Shown: positions 1 to 11,369 of the stretch, piece after piece
Position numbering within the stretch: position 1 is the first letter of the stretch
Layout of the letters: every line of letters begins with the position of its first letter
NCBI RefSeq assembly: GCF_022558445.1
Contig: NZ_CP054699.1
Location: forward strand, 1 to 64,000
From: Candidatus Contubernalis alkalaceticus
GTDB taxonomy: Bacteria > Bacillota > Dethiobacteria > SKNC01
Reading direction: 5' to 3'
Length of the DNA: 64,000 nt
Translations under genes and position numbers: made by a program
Notes under the pieces: model-generated
Database searches by the model: none
Seen by the model: the letters and a program-made list of their open reading frames with translations, nothing else
What the model was told of the DNA's origin: nothing

Positions 1-9
1 AACAATCCA

Positions 10-81
10 CACCTCCTTAAATTTTTATAATGCCCCTGAAATGCTAAAGCAATTATATATTATTTATTTTCACCCTGTCAA
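10..81 (-). promoter_or_regulatory. Divergent promoter and RBS of a gene left of the window (position of rpmH)
   Basis: On the minus strand there is TTGACA (81-76), an 18-nt spacer, TATAAT (57-52) and then AAGGAGGTG (18-10). This is a complete promoter plus ribosome binding site pointing out of the window. In Firmicutes rpmH (ribosomal protein L34) is normally divergent from dnaA, so that is the likely target, but no coding sequence is visible here. Confidence 0.7.
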
Positions 82-189
82 GTCCAGAAAACACCATGAC
101 TACCTTGTTTTTTTGACTTTATTTATAAATTATTTTAGTTGTGTAAACTTGTAAATTTTGTTATCATATTCTATATGATATTTTATAAA

Positions 190-220
190 TTATCCACAGG
201 TGTGTATAAGCTGTGTATAA
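190..220. other. Left oriC DnaA-box cluster
   Basis: Three 9-mers lie within 31 bp just upstream of dnaA: TTATCCACA (190-198, perfect consensus) and two inverted TGTGTATAA boxes (201-209 and 212-220). The surroundings are very AT-rich. This is the incA/B-like half of a bipartite Firmicutes origin and probably also an autoregulatory site for dnaA. Confidence 0.8.
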
Positions 221-267
221 CTTTGTTTATATATTTCATTTTTTTAATAAATACGGGAGGTTTTTAA

Positions 268-1617
268 ATGCAAGATGATGTTAACATAATATGGCAGCAA
301 ACACTTCAAGATATAGAAAAAAAACTCAATAAACCCAGTTTTGAAACCTGGATCAAACCCATTAAACCCTTGGCTATACAAGACAATGTTTTTTTTATCA
401 GTGTTCCCAATGATTTTTCAAAAAATTTTATAGAAACCCGATATATAAGCCTTATTAATTCTGTTATTAACACATTAACTGATTTGACTTATTCTGTTAA
501 GTTAGTAATAGATACGGAAAAAGATAACCAACCACAAGCTGAAGAAAATAATTTTCAAAAAAATCTTTCAAATCGTCAATTTCAAAGTAATAAAACCTGG
601 TTAAATGCAAAATATACCTTTGATTCATATGTAATAGGGACGGGTAATCGTTTTGCCCATGCCGCTTCCCTGGCTGTTGCTGAATGTCCAGCTAAAGCAT
701 ATAATCCTCTTTTTGTGTACGGAGGTGTTGGATTAGGTAAAACCCATCTTTTACATGCTATCGGACACTTTGTACTAGAAAGTAAACCCAACACTGTTGT
801 TGTCTATATTACCTCAGAAAAATTTACTAATGAATTTATTAATGCTATTCGAGATAATCGTACTTTAGAGTTTCGTAACAAATATAGAAATGTAGATATT
901 CTTTTAATTGACGATATTCAATTTTTAGCAGGAAAGGAACAAACTCAAGAAGAGTTTTTCCATACATTTAATGCACTTCATGAAAATAATAAACAGATTG
1001 CTATTTCCAGCGATCGCCCTCCCAAAGATATTCCTACCCTGGAGGACAGACTACGTTCCCGATTTGAATGGGGCCTAATTACTGATATTCAACCTCCTGA
1101 CTTAGAAACTAGAATAGCAATCATTAGAAAAAAAGCAAGTTTAGAAAACTATAAACTTCCAAATGACGTAGTTTCTTATATAGCTACAGTAATCAGCACA
1201 AACATTAGAGAAATTGAAGGAGCCCTTATAAGAGTTGTAGCCTACTCTTCCCTTACCGGTCAAAAAATTGATTTGGAAGTTGCTAAAAATGCTTTAAAAG
1301 ATATTCTTTCTTTAAAAAGACAAAAAATATTAGATATAGAACATATTCAAAAAATTACTGCTGATTATTTTAAAATTAAAACGGAAGATTTAAAGTCAAA
1401 AAAAAGAACCAGACATGTTACCTATCCAAGACAGATAGCCATGTACCTTTGTCGTGAACTTACAGATTTTTCTCTTCCCAAAATAGGTGGAGATTTTGGA
1501 GGACGAGATCATACGACAGTAATGCATGCTCATCAAAAAATAGTAAAAGAATTATCTGAAGATCAAGAATTAAACAAAGTTATTATGGATCTCACCCAAA
1601 AAGTTAAAAAACTATGA
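268..1617 (+). CDS. dnaA: Chromosomal replication initiator DnaA
   Basis: AAA+ ATPase that binds DnaA boxes and melts oriC. Its 449 residues match the usual length. Domain I is at the N terminus and a variable linker follows (about 85-112). The Walker A motif GGVGLGKT is at 152-159 and Walker B, ILLIDD, at 211-216. The C-terminal helix-turn-helix carries the DnaA signature [11 protein letters not shown] at 411-421. The ATG follows GGGAGG at a good distance. The gene is flanked by DnaA boxes on both sides and followed by dnaN and recF, the classical origin order. Base composition is strongly AT-rich compared with genes after gyrB. Confidence 0.99.
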   Translation: MQDDVNIIWQQTLQDIEKKLNKPSFETWIKPIKPLAIQDNVFFISVPNDFSKNFIETRYISLINSVINTLTDLTYSVKLVIDTEKDNQPQAEENNFQKNLSNRQFQSNKTWLNAKYTFDSYVIGTGNRFAHAASLAVAECPAKAYNPLFVYGGVGLGKTHLLHAIGHFVLESKPNTVVVYITSEKFTNEFINAIRDNRTLEFRNKYRNVDILLIDDIQFLAGKEQTQEEFFHTFNALHENNKQIAISSDRPPKDIPTLEDRLRSRFEWGLITDIQPPDLETRIAIIRKKASLENYKLPNDVVSYIATVISTNIREIEGALIRVVAYSSLTGQKIDLEVAKNALKDILSLKRQKILDIEHIQKITADYFKIKTEDLKSKKRTRHVTYPRQIAMYLCRELTDFSLPKIGGDFGGRDHTTVMHAHQKIVKELSEDQELNKVIMDLTQKVKKL

Positions 1618-1623
1618 TTAACC

Positions 1624-1783
1624 TGTGTATGAATTTTGGTTTATACACAAAAAATTTTATAAATCATATTTTTTTATATTACCCTGTGTATATCTTTTTT
1701 TCAAAGGACTTTTATACACTTTTTAAATCACATCTTAAATTCAGTATATAGCTGATTAAATTTGTTTTTTCCACTAATCCACA
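1624..1783. other. Right oriC DnaA-box cluster (dnaA-dnaN spacer)
   Basis: The 247-bp dnaA-dnaN spacer carries TGTGTATGA (1624-1632), TTATACACA (1641-1649), TGTGTATAT (1685-1693), TTATACACT (1712-1720) and TAATCCACA (1775-1783), all within one or two mismatches of the DnaA-box consensus. They are separated by long A/T runs that could serve as the unwinding element. Together with the cluster upstream of dnaA this gives a bipartite oriC. Which half is unwound cannot be read directly. Confidence 0.8.
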
Positions 1784-1864
1784 GGTATTATTACTATTAC
1801 TGTCTTTTTAATTTATTATTATATACATAATAGAACAGTTTTATGCCAAAAATAAGGAGGAAAT

Positions 1865-2962
1865 ATGAAATTTTCTGGAAACCAATCAGAATTAGTTTTT
1901 TATCTTCAAGCATGCATAAAGATTATTCCACAGCGCAGTACAATCCCTTCTTTAGAGGGAATTTATATTACTTGTATAGGAGATAAGCTTGAATTATCAG
2001 CAACTAATTTAGAAGCCGGTATCCGCTGCAGCTTACCGGTTAAAACTGAAAGAGAAGGTGCTGTAGTTCTTCCTTCAAAATTAGCAGAGATAGTTAGATT
2101 AATAAACGACTCAGTTATCAACGTAGAGGTAAACGATACTTTTAACGCTTTAATAAGCTGTAATAATGTAAATTTTCAACTAAAAGGCTTAGATCCACTG
2201 GATTTTCCTCAACTACCTGACTTAGATATAGATTTTGATTGGACTATTAATACTCACCTTTTTAAAGAAATGATAAAACATACACTTTTTTGTGTTTCTG
2301 GAGATGAAGGAAAAACAGCATTAACCGGTATTCATTTTTCTATCAAAGAAAATCAACTTACCTTGATTTCCTCAGATTCCTTCCGTGTTTCCCTTAAAAA
2401 AGGTAAAATAGAAAATCAGAGAAATATTGAAACAAATTTTATTGTTCCGGTAAAAGTGTTAAACGAACTAATTAGGTTTAAATTTACAGAGGAAAATATC
2501 AATATTAAATTGGATAAAAATAATCAGATAATTTTTAAAGTGGATAATTTCTTATTTTTTTCAAAACTCTTAGAAGAAAAATATCCCAATGTAGAAAGAG
2601 TTATTCCTAAAGAATTTAGTACATCTGTATTTGTTTCAAAGAATGCACTTTTAGACTGTTTGCAGCGGGTCTTATTAATTTCTCAAGAAAACAGTTTTAT
2701 TATTAAACTTGAAATATGTGAAAAAAAAGCAGTCTTTAAAGCCAATTCTGAAGTGGGAAGTGTTGAAGAAGAATTGGAAATAGAAAAAAAAGGAGAAGAT
2801 GTAGTTATTTATTTGAATTCAAAATTTTTAATTGATCCCTTAAAAATTATAACAGAGGATAAAATTGAATTAAATTTTAATAAATCCAATGGACCCTGTA
2901 TAATCAATATCATTGAACAGCAGGATACATATCTTTATCTGGTTTTACCTATTAAAAGCTAG
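1865..2962 (+). CDS. dnaN: DNA polymerase III beta subunit (sliding clamp)
   Basis: Ring-shaped processivity clamp for the replicative polymerase. The 365 residues match the family, with three repeated clamp domains. The N terminus MKFSGNQSELVFYLQACIK and the C-terminal MLP-type ending (YLYLVLPIKS) are typical. The ATG at 1865 sits 5 nt after AAGGAGGA. It lies between the oriC boxes and recF, as in most Firmicutes. Very AT-rich. Confidence 0.98.
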   Translation: MKFSGNQSELVFYLQACIKIIPQRSTIPSLEGIYITCIGDKLELSATNLEAGIRCSLPVKTEREGAVVLPSKLAEIVRLINDSVINVEVNDTFNALISCNNVNFQLKGLDPLDFPQLPDLDIDFDWTINTHLFKEMIKHTLFCVSGDEGKTALTGIHFSIKENQLTLISSDSFRVSLKKGKIENQRNIETNFIVPVKVLNELIRFKFTEENINIKLDKNNQIIFKVDNFLFFSKLLEEKYPNVERVIPKEFSTSVFVSKNALLDCLQRVLLISQENSFIIKLEICEKKAVFKANSEVGSVEEELEIEKKGEDVVIYLNSKFLIDPLKIITEDKIELNFNKSNGPCIINIIEQQDTYLYLVLPIKS

Positions 2963-2983
2963 ATATACAGGGGGTTTTTCCCT

Positions 2984-4087
2984 TTGCAAATAAAAAGGTT
3001 AAAAATAATTAATTTTAGAAATTATGTAAAAAATGTTGTTGATTTTGATTCAAATATAAACATTTTTTTAGGGCATAATGCACAGGGTAAAACTAATTTA
3101 CTGGAAGCTATTTATTACCTATCTGGTGGTAAATCAAATCGAACATTTAAAGATCAAGAGCTGATTCGATGGGACCAGACTTTTTTTAATATTTCCGCAG
3201 ACTTAAATACAATAAATGGAAATTATAATCTTATGATTATGAATTCTTATGAAGGTAGAAAGAAAATAAAAATTAACGGTTTAGAACAAAAGAAAATCCC
3301 AGAGGATTTTAAAACAGTTATTTTTTCACCGGATGATTTAACTTTAATAAAAGGTTCGCCTTCAGGAAGAAGGGATTTCTTAGATAGAGAAATTAGCCAA
3401 ATTTCTTCTGTTTATTCAAAAAATTTAAGTGATTATTATAAAATTTTACGCCAGCGTAATAAAGTGTTAAAATTAGATATGAATTGGAATAAAAAAGAAG
3501 AGAATTTATCTCTTTGGGATGAGCAGTTAATTCATAAAGGATCATTGTTATTGAAAAAAAGATTAGAAATGGTTCACCAGATATCTATTTTATCTCGTCT
3601 AATTTACAGAAGACTTACAAATAACCGGGAAAATATAAAACTAGATTATTCTTCATCTTTGGATTTACAGGACATTTCCAATATTGAAGAAATAAAATTT
3701 TTTTTTAGTCAACAATTAAAAAAATTAAGAAATGAAGAGTTAAGAAGCCGATTTACTTTAATAGGTCCACATAGAGATGATTTAAACATTTTTATAGATC
3801 AAAAATCAGCTAAAAATTACGCTTCTCAGGGTCAGCAGAGAACCTGTATACTAGCTCTTAAGCTTTCCATTTTAGAAATTGTAAAAGGAAACTGTGGAGA
3901 ATATCCAGTACTTTTATTGGATGACGTTTTTTCTGAATTGGATGACAGCAGAAAAAGCTTTTTGGTGCAAGAAATAAAAAAAGGAATTCAAACATTTATT
4001 ACCGGTACCATGAATGAGCAGAGGTTAAAAAATGTTAATATACCGGTCAAGTTGTTTAGAATCAATCAGGGAGATATAAAAGTGTAA
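2984..4087 (+). CDS. recF: DNA replication and repair protein RecF
   Basis: SMC-like ABC ATPase that loads RecA at gaps with RecO and RecR (recR is also in this window). The 367 residues have Walker A GHNAQGKT at 30-37, the ABC signature ASQGQQRT near 280 and Walker B VLLLDDVFSELD near 310. The start is TTG at 2984, chosen because GGGGG lies 9 nt upstream and MQIKRLKIINFRNY matches the family N terminus. The stop codon abuts the next ATG, so translation is probably coupled. Confidence 0.98.
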   Translation: MQIKRLKIINFRNYVKNVVDFDSNINIFLGHNAQGKTNLLEAIYYLSGGKSNRTFKDQELIRWDQTFFNISADLNTINGNYNLMIMNSYEGRKKIKINGLEQKKIPEDFKTVIFSPDDLTLIKGSPSGRRDFLDREISQISSVYSKNLSDYYKILRQRNKVLKLDMNWNKKEENLSLWDEQLIHKGSLLLKKRLEMVHQISILSRLIYRRLTNNRENIKLDYSSSLDLQDISNIEEIKFFFSQQLKKLRNEELRSRFTLIGPHRDDLNIFIDQKSAKNYASQGQQRTCILALKLSILEIVKGNCGEYPVLLLDDVFSELDDSRKSFLVQEIKKGIQTFITGTMNEQRLKNVNIPVKLFRINQGDIKV

Positions 4088-4660
4088 ATGGAAAAATTAG
4101 ATTTATGTTTAAAAAAAACTATAAATAAAATGGGTTTTTCTAAAAGAATAAAAGAGGAAATGGCTCTCTGTCATTGGGAAGAAGCTGCGGGGCCCCAGGT
4201 TATGGAACATACTCGATTAGGGGAGATAAAAGGAGGCGTCCTCTTTGTATATGTTAAAAATTCCCATTGGTCACAACATTTAAGTTTTTTTAAATCCAGC
4301 TTATTAAATAAGTTAAATCATAAAATAGGAGAAGCTCTTATTAAAGATATTTATTTTAAAGTGAGTCCTTTGGCCCATAGTAAGATTGAAAAAAAAGAAA
4401 TCGATAAAAATGAGGTTCAGCTACAGCCGGATTATAATAATATTACTTTAGTTGTGGAGGAAACAATAAAAATTGAAGAGACGGTAAAAGAGCTGAAAGA
4501 TATTTATTTTAAAGAGAAAATTCAAAATATGATGATTAAATTTGCAAAAGAATCTTCTTTAAAAAAAGAACAGGGCTGGTATGAATGTATGGATTGTGGA
4601 GCTCTTTTTTATCCTGGAGAAATGCAAAAAAAATGCCCTGTATGTCTAATTAAAAAATAA
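4088..4660 (+). CDS. DciA-like DUF721 protein with C-terminal zinc ribbon
   Basis: A 190-residue protein. Residues 1-95 resemble DUF721/DciA (CHWEEAAGPQVMEHTRLGEIK, then a VKNSHWSQHLSF strand pattern). DciA-type proteins are linked to replicative helicase loading in many bacteria, and Firmicutes keep a DUF721 gene beside recF. The middle is a charged linker. The last 30 residues hold two CxxC pairs (CMDCG and CPVC), suggesting a zinc ribbon. It starts directly after the recF stop. A helicase-loading role in this organism is inference, because Firmicutes normally use DnaI/DnaB loaders. Confidence 0.75.
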   Translation: MEKLDLCLKKTINKMGFSKRIKEEMALCHWEEAAGPQVMEHTRLGEIKGGVLFVYVKNSHWSQHLSFFKSSLLNKLNHKIGEALIKDIYFKVSPLAHSKIEKKEIDKNEVQLQPDYNNITLVVEETIKIEETVKELKDIYFKEKIQNMMIKFAKESSLKKEQGWYECMDCGALFYPGEMQKKCPVCLIKK

Positions 4661-4683
4661 TATGTTAAACAGGAGGAAATAAT

Positions 4684-4926
4684 ATGTATTTGCATATTGG
4701 TAATTCTTATGTGGTGCCTTTAGCGGATATTTTAGGAATATTTAATTTAAATTTAATTTCCTGCAGCAGTACTAAGGAATTCCTTCAATCAAAAGAAATA
4801 AAAAACGTTGTAGTTACCTCTGATAAGGAAGAGGCCAAGTCATTTATTGTTACTGCCGATAAAATTTATTATTCTTCTATTGCACCTACCACTTTAAAAA
4901 AGAGGGTAGCATTAATTTCAAAATAG
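4684..4926 (+). CDS. remB: DUF370/RemB-type extracellular matrix regulatory protein
   Basis: An 80-residue protein starting MYLHIGNSYVVPLADILGIF, the signature of the DUF370 family (B. subtilis YaaB/RemB; relative RemA is a DNA-binding activator of biofilm and osmoprotection genes). The recF-DUF721-DUF370-gyrB position is the conserved place for this gene. AGGAGG lies just upstream of the ATG. The exact regulon is unknown; RemB function is much less defined than RemA. Confidence 0.85.
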   Translation: MYLHIGNSYVVPLADILGIFNLNLISCSSTKEFLQSKEIKNVVVTSDKEEAKSFIVTADKIYYSSIAPTTLKKRVALISK

Positions 4927-6870
<1,944 letters not shown>

Positions 6871-6897
6871 ATTTTCTTTTGATAGGAGAAATTGTCA

Positions 6898-9387
6898 ATG
6901 GATGAGTACACCCACGGAAAAATTGTAAATATTAATATTCAGGATGAAGTGAAAAACTCTTTTATGGATTACGCCATGAGTGTTATTGTCAGCCGGGCAC
7001 TGCCGGATGTCAGGGATGGTCTAAAACCGGTGCATCGTAGAATATTATACGCTATGCATGAATTGGGCCTTAATCCTGACAAGCCCCATAAAAAATCTGC
7101 CAGGCTGGTGGGAGAAGTTTTGGGTAAATACCATCCCCATGGAGATGTTGCGGTTTATGAAGCTATGGTGAGAATGGCCCAGGATTTTTCTTCCCGATAT
7201 CCTCTTGCGGATGGACACGGTAACTTCGGAAGCGTGGATGGTGATTCTGCTGCGGCCATGCGTTATACGGAGGTTAGGATGGCTAAAATAGCAGAACAGA
7301 TGCTCATCGATATAGATAAGGATACCATAGATTATCGGCCTAATTTTGATGACAGCCTGGAGGAGCCGGTTGTGCTGCCCGCTAGATTTCCTAATCTACT
7401 GGTAAATGGATCTTCAGGAATTGCTGTAGGTATGGCTACTAATATTCCACCCCATAATTTGGGAGAGGTAATAGATGGTCTAATAAGCATAATCGATGAT
7501 CCCGATGTAGATGGAACCGCTTTGTCCAAGATTATTAAGGGCCCGGATTTTCCCACCGGGGGTTTGATTCTGGGTCAAGGAGGCATTGAATCTGCTTACC
7601 GTACCGGTAGGGGTATTATTAAAATGAGGGCTAAAACTACCATTGAGCCGCTGAAGGGGGATAAAACCAGGATAACGGTGACGGAACTTCCCTATCAAGT
7701 AAACAAGGCCCGTCTGGTAGAAACTATTGCTGATTTGGTTAGAACCAAAAAAATTGAGGGAATTACAGATCTGGGGGATGAATCCGATCGCACCGGCATG
7801 AGGGTGATTATTGACCTTAGGAAGGATGTTATACCTCAGGTTATTTTAAATAAGCTTTTTAAATATACCCAACTGGAACAGACTTTTGGGGTGATTATGC
7901 TGGCTCTGGTAGACGGTCAGCCCCGGGTGCTTTCTCTAAGGCAGGTGTTAAAAGAGTATCTAAAACACCAAAAAGAGGTTGTAACCCGGCGTACCAGGTT
8001 TGATTTACGGAAAGCAGAAGCCAGGGCTCATATCCTGGAGGGACTGCGCATTGCTCTTAGCAATTTAGATGCAGTGATTAAACTAATCAGGCAGTCCAAA
8101 ACGGTGGATGAAGCCAGAAAAGGATTGATCAGTAATTTTAAATTAACGGAAAAACAGGCTCAGGCTATTTTGGACATGCGCTTACAAAAGCTAACCGGTT
8201 TAGAACGGGAAAAGCTGGAGGCAGAATACCTGGAGCTGATTAAAAAGATTGCTTACCTACAGGAAGTTTTAAATAATGAAAGGCTTATATTCCAGATTAT
8301 TAGGACTGAATTACTAGAAGTAAAGAAGAAATTTTCTGACCCCCGGAGGACGAAAATAATGCCTCGGGAGGAAGAACTTCATGTGGAAGACTTAATTGCT
8401 GTGGAGGACGCAGTGATCACTCTTACACATCAGGGTTATATAAAGCGGCTGCCTTTGACTACCTATCGTAGTCAAAGAAGAGGGGGCCGGGGAATTACCG
8501 GAATGGGGACCAAAGATGATGATTTTGTAGAACAAATATTCATCACTTCTACCCATCACAACCTGTTGTGTATCAGTAATCATGGAAAACTTTATCGTCT
8601 TAAAGTATACGAGATTCCTGAGGCGGGAAGGCAGGCCAAGGGAACAAATATGATCAATCTGCTGTCTCTGGACAGGGGTGAATTTATCACCACAGTTATT
8701 CCTATACGGAAATTTACTAAAGAAGACTTTTTATTCTTTGGTACCAAAAAAGGTTATGTTAAAAAGACCCGCTTAATTGAATATCAAAGAGCCCGCAAGG
8801 GGGGGCTCATTGCTCTTACCCTGGAAAGTGATGATGAACTGATCGGAGCAAGGATGACCGACGGTAGTCGGGAAATACTTTTAGCTACTACTAGGGGTTT
8901 GAGTATAAGATTTCAGGAAAGTGATGTCAGGACCATGGGGAGAGCTGCCCGGGGAGTTAAAGGAATCACTCTTTCCCCGGAAGATTTAGTTATTGGAATG
9001 CAGGTGGTCTGTCCGGAACGGGATATACTGGTGGTGTCGGAAAAAGGTTTTGGAAAGAGAACCGCAGTGGAGGAATACCGGCTGCAGAAAAGGGGAGGCA
9101 AAGGAATATACACCTTGAAAGTTACCCCACGCACCGGTCCTTTGGTAGGTTTCAGGGGGGTACAATCTGGAGATGAGTTGATGTTAATAACTGCCAACGG
9201 AATTATTATTCGGCAGCAGATTAGTGAAATTTCCATGATTAGCCGTTATGCCCAGGGAGTTACATTGATTAAGTTAGATACAGGGGATCGTGTTGTTTCC
9301 CTGGCCCGGGTTCCGGCAAAGAGCGGGGGCGCTGAAATGGTTAGCCCCGAAAGTATTAGTCCAAACCAACGGGAAAACGGAGTATAA
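6898..9387 (+). CDS. gyrA: DNA gyrase subunit A
   Basis: DNA breakage-reunion subunit of gyrase. ATG 6898 is preferred to an in-frame TTG at 6892: TAGGAG (6883-6888) is 9 nt from the ATG but only 3 nt from the TTG. Catalytic Tyr123 is in [10 protein letters not shown]. The C-terminal wrapping domain carries the GyrA box QRRGGRG. Notable: the quinolone-determining segment reads [10 protein letters not shown], with Val84 where E. coli has Ser83 and B. subtilis Ser84. A strong terminator begins at the stop codon. Confidence 0.99.
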   Translation: MDEYTHGKIVNINIQDEVKNSFMDYAMSVIVSRALPDVRDGLKPVHRRILYAMHELGLNPDKPHKKSARLVGEVLGKYHPHGDVAVYEAMVRMAQDFSSRYPLADGHGNFGSVDGDSAAAMRYTEVRMAKIAEQMLIDIDKDTIDYRPNFDDSLEEPVVLPARFPNLLVNGSSGIAVGMATNIPPHNLGEVIDGLISIIDDPDVDGTALSKIIKGPDFPTGGLILGQGGIESAYRTGRGIIKMRAKTTIEPLKGDKTRITVTELPYQVNKARLVETIADLVRTKKIEGITDLGDESDRTGMRVIIDLRKDVIPQVILNKLFKYTQLEQTFGVIMLALVDGQPRVLSLRQVLKEYLKHQKEVVTRRTRFDLRKAEARAHILEGLRIALSNLDAVIKLIRQSKTVDEARKGLISNFKLTEKQAQAILDMRLQKLTGLEREKLEAEYLELIKKIAYLQEVLNNERLIFQIIRTELLEVKKKFSDPRRTKIMPREEELHVEDLIAVEDAVITLTHQGYIKRLPLTTYRSQRRGGRGITGMGTKDDDFVEQIFITSTHHNLLCISNHGKLYRLKVYEIPEAGRQAKGTNMINLLSLDRGEFITTVIPIRKFTKEDFLFFGTKKGYVKKTRLIEYQRARKGGLIALTLESDDELIGARMTDGSREILLATTRGLSIRFQESDVRTMGRAARGVKGITLSPEDLVIGMQVVCPERDILVVSEKGFGKRTAVEEYRLQKRGGKGIYTLKVTPRTGPLVGFRGVQSGDELMLITANGIIIRQQISEISMISRYAQGVTLIKLDTGDRVVSLARVPAKSGGAEMVSPESISPNQRENGV

Positions 9388-9424
9388 AAATAAGACAGGA
9401 GGATGGCCCTCCTGTCTTATTTTT
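9386..9424. terminator. Terminator after gyrA
   Basis: A perfect 17-bp inverted repeat (9386-9402 with 9408-9424) with loop ATGGC. The 3' arm ends in a T tract and the 5' arm begins with an A tract, so it can act in both directions. It overlaps the gyrA stop codon. Confidence 0.93.
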
Positions 9425-9706
9425 ATACTTTAAAAAAGCTGCAAATTATTTAACCTAAGTTAGGATAAAGTATTTGTGAATAGTAACAAAAAATTATATT
9501 GTAGTTACATTATGAGATATTTGTGAAAAAAGTACTTTAAAAAAATGCCATTTCATTATAAAATGGGTAATACTAATAATAGTTAGGTAAAAAATTTTAG
9601 TGAAGCCGGTAAGGATAGTTCTTGTATTGTAATTGATTTAAGAACATTCGCTTTTCCGGCAGAGAAAACAATTATCGAAAAATAGAGGGAGGGATAAATT
9701 AAAAAC
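9425..9706 (+). promoter_or_regulatory. AT-rich leader with a nested hairpin and a Rex-like site before pycB
   Basis: No gene is seen in this 282-bp stretch. TTGTGAATAGTAACAA (9474-9489) is a near-palindrome of the TTGTTA-N4-TAACAA type bound by redox repressor Rex in Clostridia (one mismatch). Further down, GCCGG-AAG (9605-9613) can pair with CTT-CCGGC (9651-9660) and, inside it, GTTCTT (9618-9623) with AAGAAC (9640-9645), suggesting a folded 5' leader. AGGGAGGG lies before the ATG. Both assignments are tentative. Confidence 0.35.
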
Positions 9707-11206
9707 ATGACACAGGAAAAGAAAAAGGTTGGAATTACTGATACTACTTTAAGGGACGCCCATCAGTCCTTGATGGCTACCCGTATGAAAATTGAAGAGA
9801 TGATCCCTATTTTAGAAGTTATGGATGAAGTTGGTTACCATTCCCTGGAAGTATGGGGAGGGGCCACCTTTGATACCTGCATGCGTTTTTTAGATGAAGA
9901 TCCCTGGGATCGCTTGAGGGTTTTAAGAAAATACCTGAAGAAGACGAAAATACAGATGCTTCTTAGGGCACAGAATTTGTTAGGCTACCGGCATTATGCT
10001 GACGATGTTGTAGATGCTTTTGTTCAAAATACTGCTGATTGTGGTATGGATATAATACGGATTTTTGACGCTTTAAATGATCTTAGAAATATGGAAAAAG
10101 CGATGGAGGCTACTAAAAGAGTGGGCCTCCATGCTCAGGCTACGGTCAGTTACACAATCAGTCCGTTTCATAACATACCTCACTTTGTGGATATTGCCAA
10201 AAGACTGGCGGAGATGGGGGCAGATTCCTTCTGCATTAAGGATATGGCGGGATTAATTTCCCCTTATGATGCTTATGAGTTGGTGAGTCAATTAAAAAAA
10301 GCGGTAGATATTCCCATTCAGCTGCATTGTCATTATACCAGTGGGATGGCCTCCATGGCATACTTGAAAGCTATTGAGGCGGGAGTAGATGTGGTGGATA
10401 CTGCAACGTCACCTCTTTCCCTGGGAACCTCTCAGCCGCCAACAGATACTTTTGTCACGGCGTTGAAGGATACTGCTTTTGATACCGGCCTGAACCAGGA
10501 ACTACTGCTTGAGGTCAGCGAATATTTTAAGGGTATTAGAGATAATTATACTATTCCCACGGGAGTTGCCCTGGGGGTAGATACCAACGTGCTGCTTTAC
10601 CAGGTGCCCGGCGGTATGATTTCCAATTTAGTGTCCCAGCTGGCGGAACAAAATGCTACCCATCTGCTGCCCAAGGTTTTAGAGGAAGTTCCCCGAGTAA
10701 GAGAAGATTTGGGCTTTCCTCCTTTGGTCACTCCCTCCAGTCAGATTGTGGGGACCCAGGCGGTGGTGAATGTGCTTTTAGGAGAGCGGTATAAGATGGT
10801 TTCCACAGAAGTGAGGAATTATCTAAAAGGCCTTTACGGTCAGCCTCCAGCGCCCATGAATGCAGACCTGCAGAAGAAAGTTCTGAAAAATGAAGAGATT
10901 ATCACCCAACGGCCTGCCAATACTTTGCCACCAGAGATGGAAAAGGCTAAAGAAAATATTAAGCATTTGATGGAAAAAGAAGAGGATGCTATCTCTTACG
11001 CAATATTTCCTCAAGTGGCGGAACCTTTCTTTAAAAGGCGCAAAGGGCTGGAACCTTCCCTGGCAGCGGCTCAGGCTAAAAAAGATGAGTTGAAAGAGGA
11101 TAAAACCCAAAAAGACCTGAAATTAGATCTTAATAAAATTGGAGCTGTGGATCCTTCTTTGGCTGTTAAAAACCAGGAGGGAACAGTGGTGGGTTATCCC
11201 GTTTAA
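9707..11206 (+). CDS. Pyruvate carboxylase subunit B / oxaloacetate decarboxylase alpha-type carboxyltransferase
   Basis: HMG-CoA-lyase-like TIM-barrel carboxyltransferase that moves CO2 between carboxybiotin and pyruvate/oxaloacetate. The 499 residues start with the metal/substrate motif TDTTLRDAHQS (12-22). FCIKDMAGL carries the carbamylated-lysine region and LHCHYTSGM the metal-binding HxH. The PYC/OADA domain follows (about 300-470). The C terminus is charged and ends without a biotinyl domain; no AMKM-type motif is present, so a separate biotin carrier must exist elsewhere. No carboxylase or decarboxylase partner is adjacent. An anaplerotic pyruvate carboxylase role or a Na+-pump role cannot be separated here. 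Confidence 0.9.
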   Translation: MTQEKKKVGITDTTLRDAHQSLMATRMKIEEMIPILEVMDEVGYHSLEVWGGATFDTCMRFLDEDPWDRLRVLRKYLKKTKIQMLLRAQNLLGYRHYADDVVDAFVQNTADCGMDIIRIFDALNDLRNMEKAMEATKRVGLHAQATVSYTISPFHNIPHFVDIAKRLAEMGADSFCIKDMAGLISPYDAYELVSQLKKAVDIPIQLHCHYTSGMASMAYLKAIEAGVDVVDTATSPLSLGTSQPPTDTFVTALKDTAFDTGLNQELLLEVSEYFKGIRDNYTIPTGVALGVDTNVLLYQVPGGMISNLVSQLAEQNATHLLPKVLEEVPRVREDLGFPPLVTPSSQIVGTQAVVNVLLGERYKMVSTEVRNYLKGLYGQPPAPMNADLQKKVLKNEEIITQRPANTLPPEMEKAKENIKHLMEKEEDAISYAIFPQVAEPFFKRRKGLEPSLAAAQAKKDELKEDKTQKDLKLDLNKIGAVDPSLAVKNQEGTVVGYPV

Positions 11207-11218
11207 GCCCTTTTTAAA

Positions 11219-11252
11219 CAGGTTTTTCGGTTGACAAAAAACCTGATTTTAG
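11219..11252 (+). terminator. Putative terminator of pycB
   Basis: CAGGTTTTT (11219-11227) pairs with AAAAACCTG (11237-11245), followed by ATTTTAGT. The hairpin overlaps the -35 element of the promoter at 11231. The T tract is short, so termination may be leaky. Confidence 0.5.
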
Positions 11253-11259
11253 TTATAAT
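11231..11259 (+). promoter_or_regulatory. Perfect-consensus sigma-A promoter
   Basis: TTGACA (11231-11236), a 17-nt spacer and TATAAT (11254-11259) match the vegetative consensus at all 12 positions. Transcription would begin near 11266, only about 16 nt before the terminator hairpin at 11282 and about 105 nt before the T-box stem I. Confidence 0.8.
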
Positions 11260-11281
11260 TAAACAAATTTGTTTCTAAAAG

Positions 11282-11321
11282 GCCTCTGGCGTCAGTTAAA
11301 GCTGACGCAGAGGCATTTTTT
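11282..11321 (+). terminator. Strong intrinsic terminator between the promoter and the T-box
   Basis: GCCTCTGGCGTCAG (11282-11295) pairs with CTGACGCAGAGGC (11302-11314) with one bulged G; loop TTAAAG; then ATTTTTT. It could end read-through from pycB, or truncate RNA from the consensus promoter to roughly 55 nt. I see no equally good promoter between it and the T-box. Confidence 0.85.
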
Positions 11322-11369
11322 AAAAATATTTTATATACCCGCTCTTGATTCACATAATATTAAAAGTGA

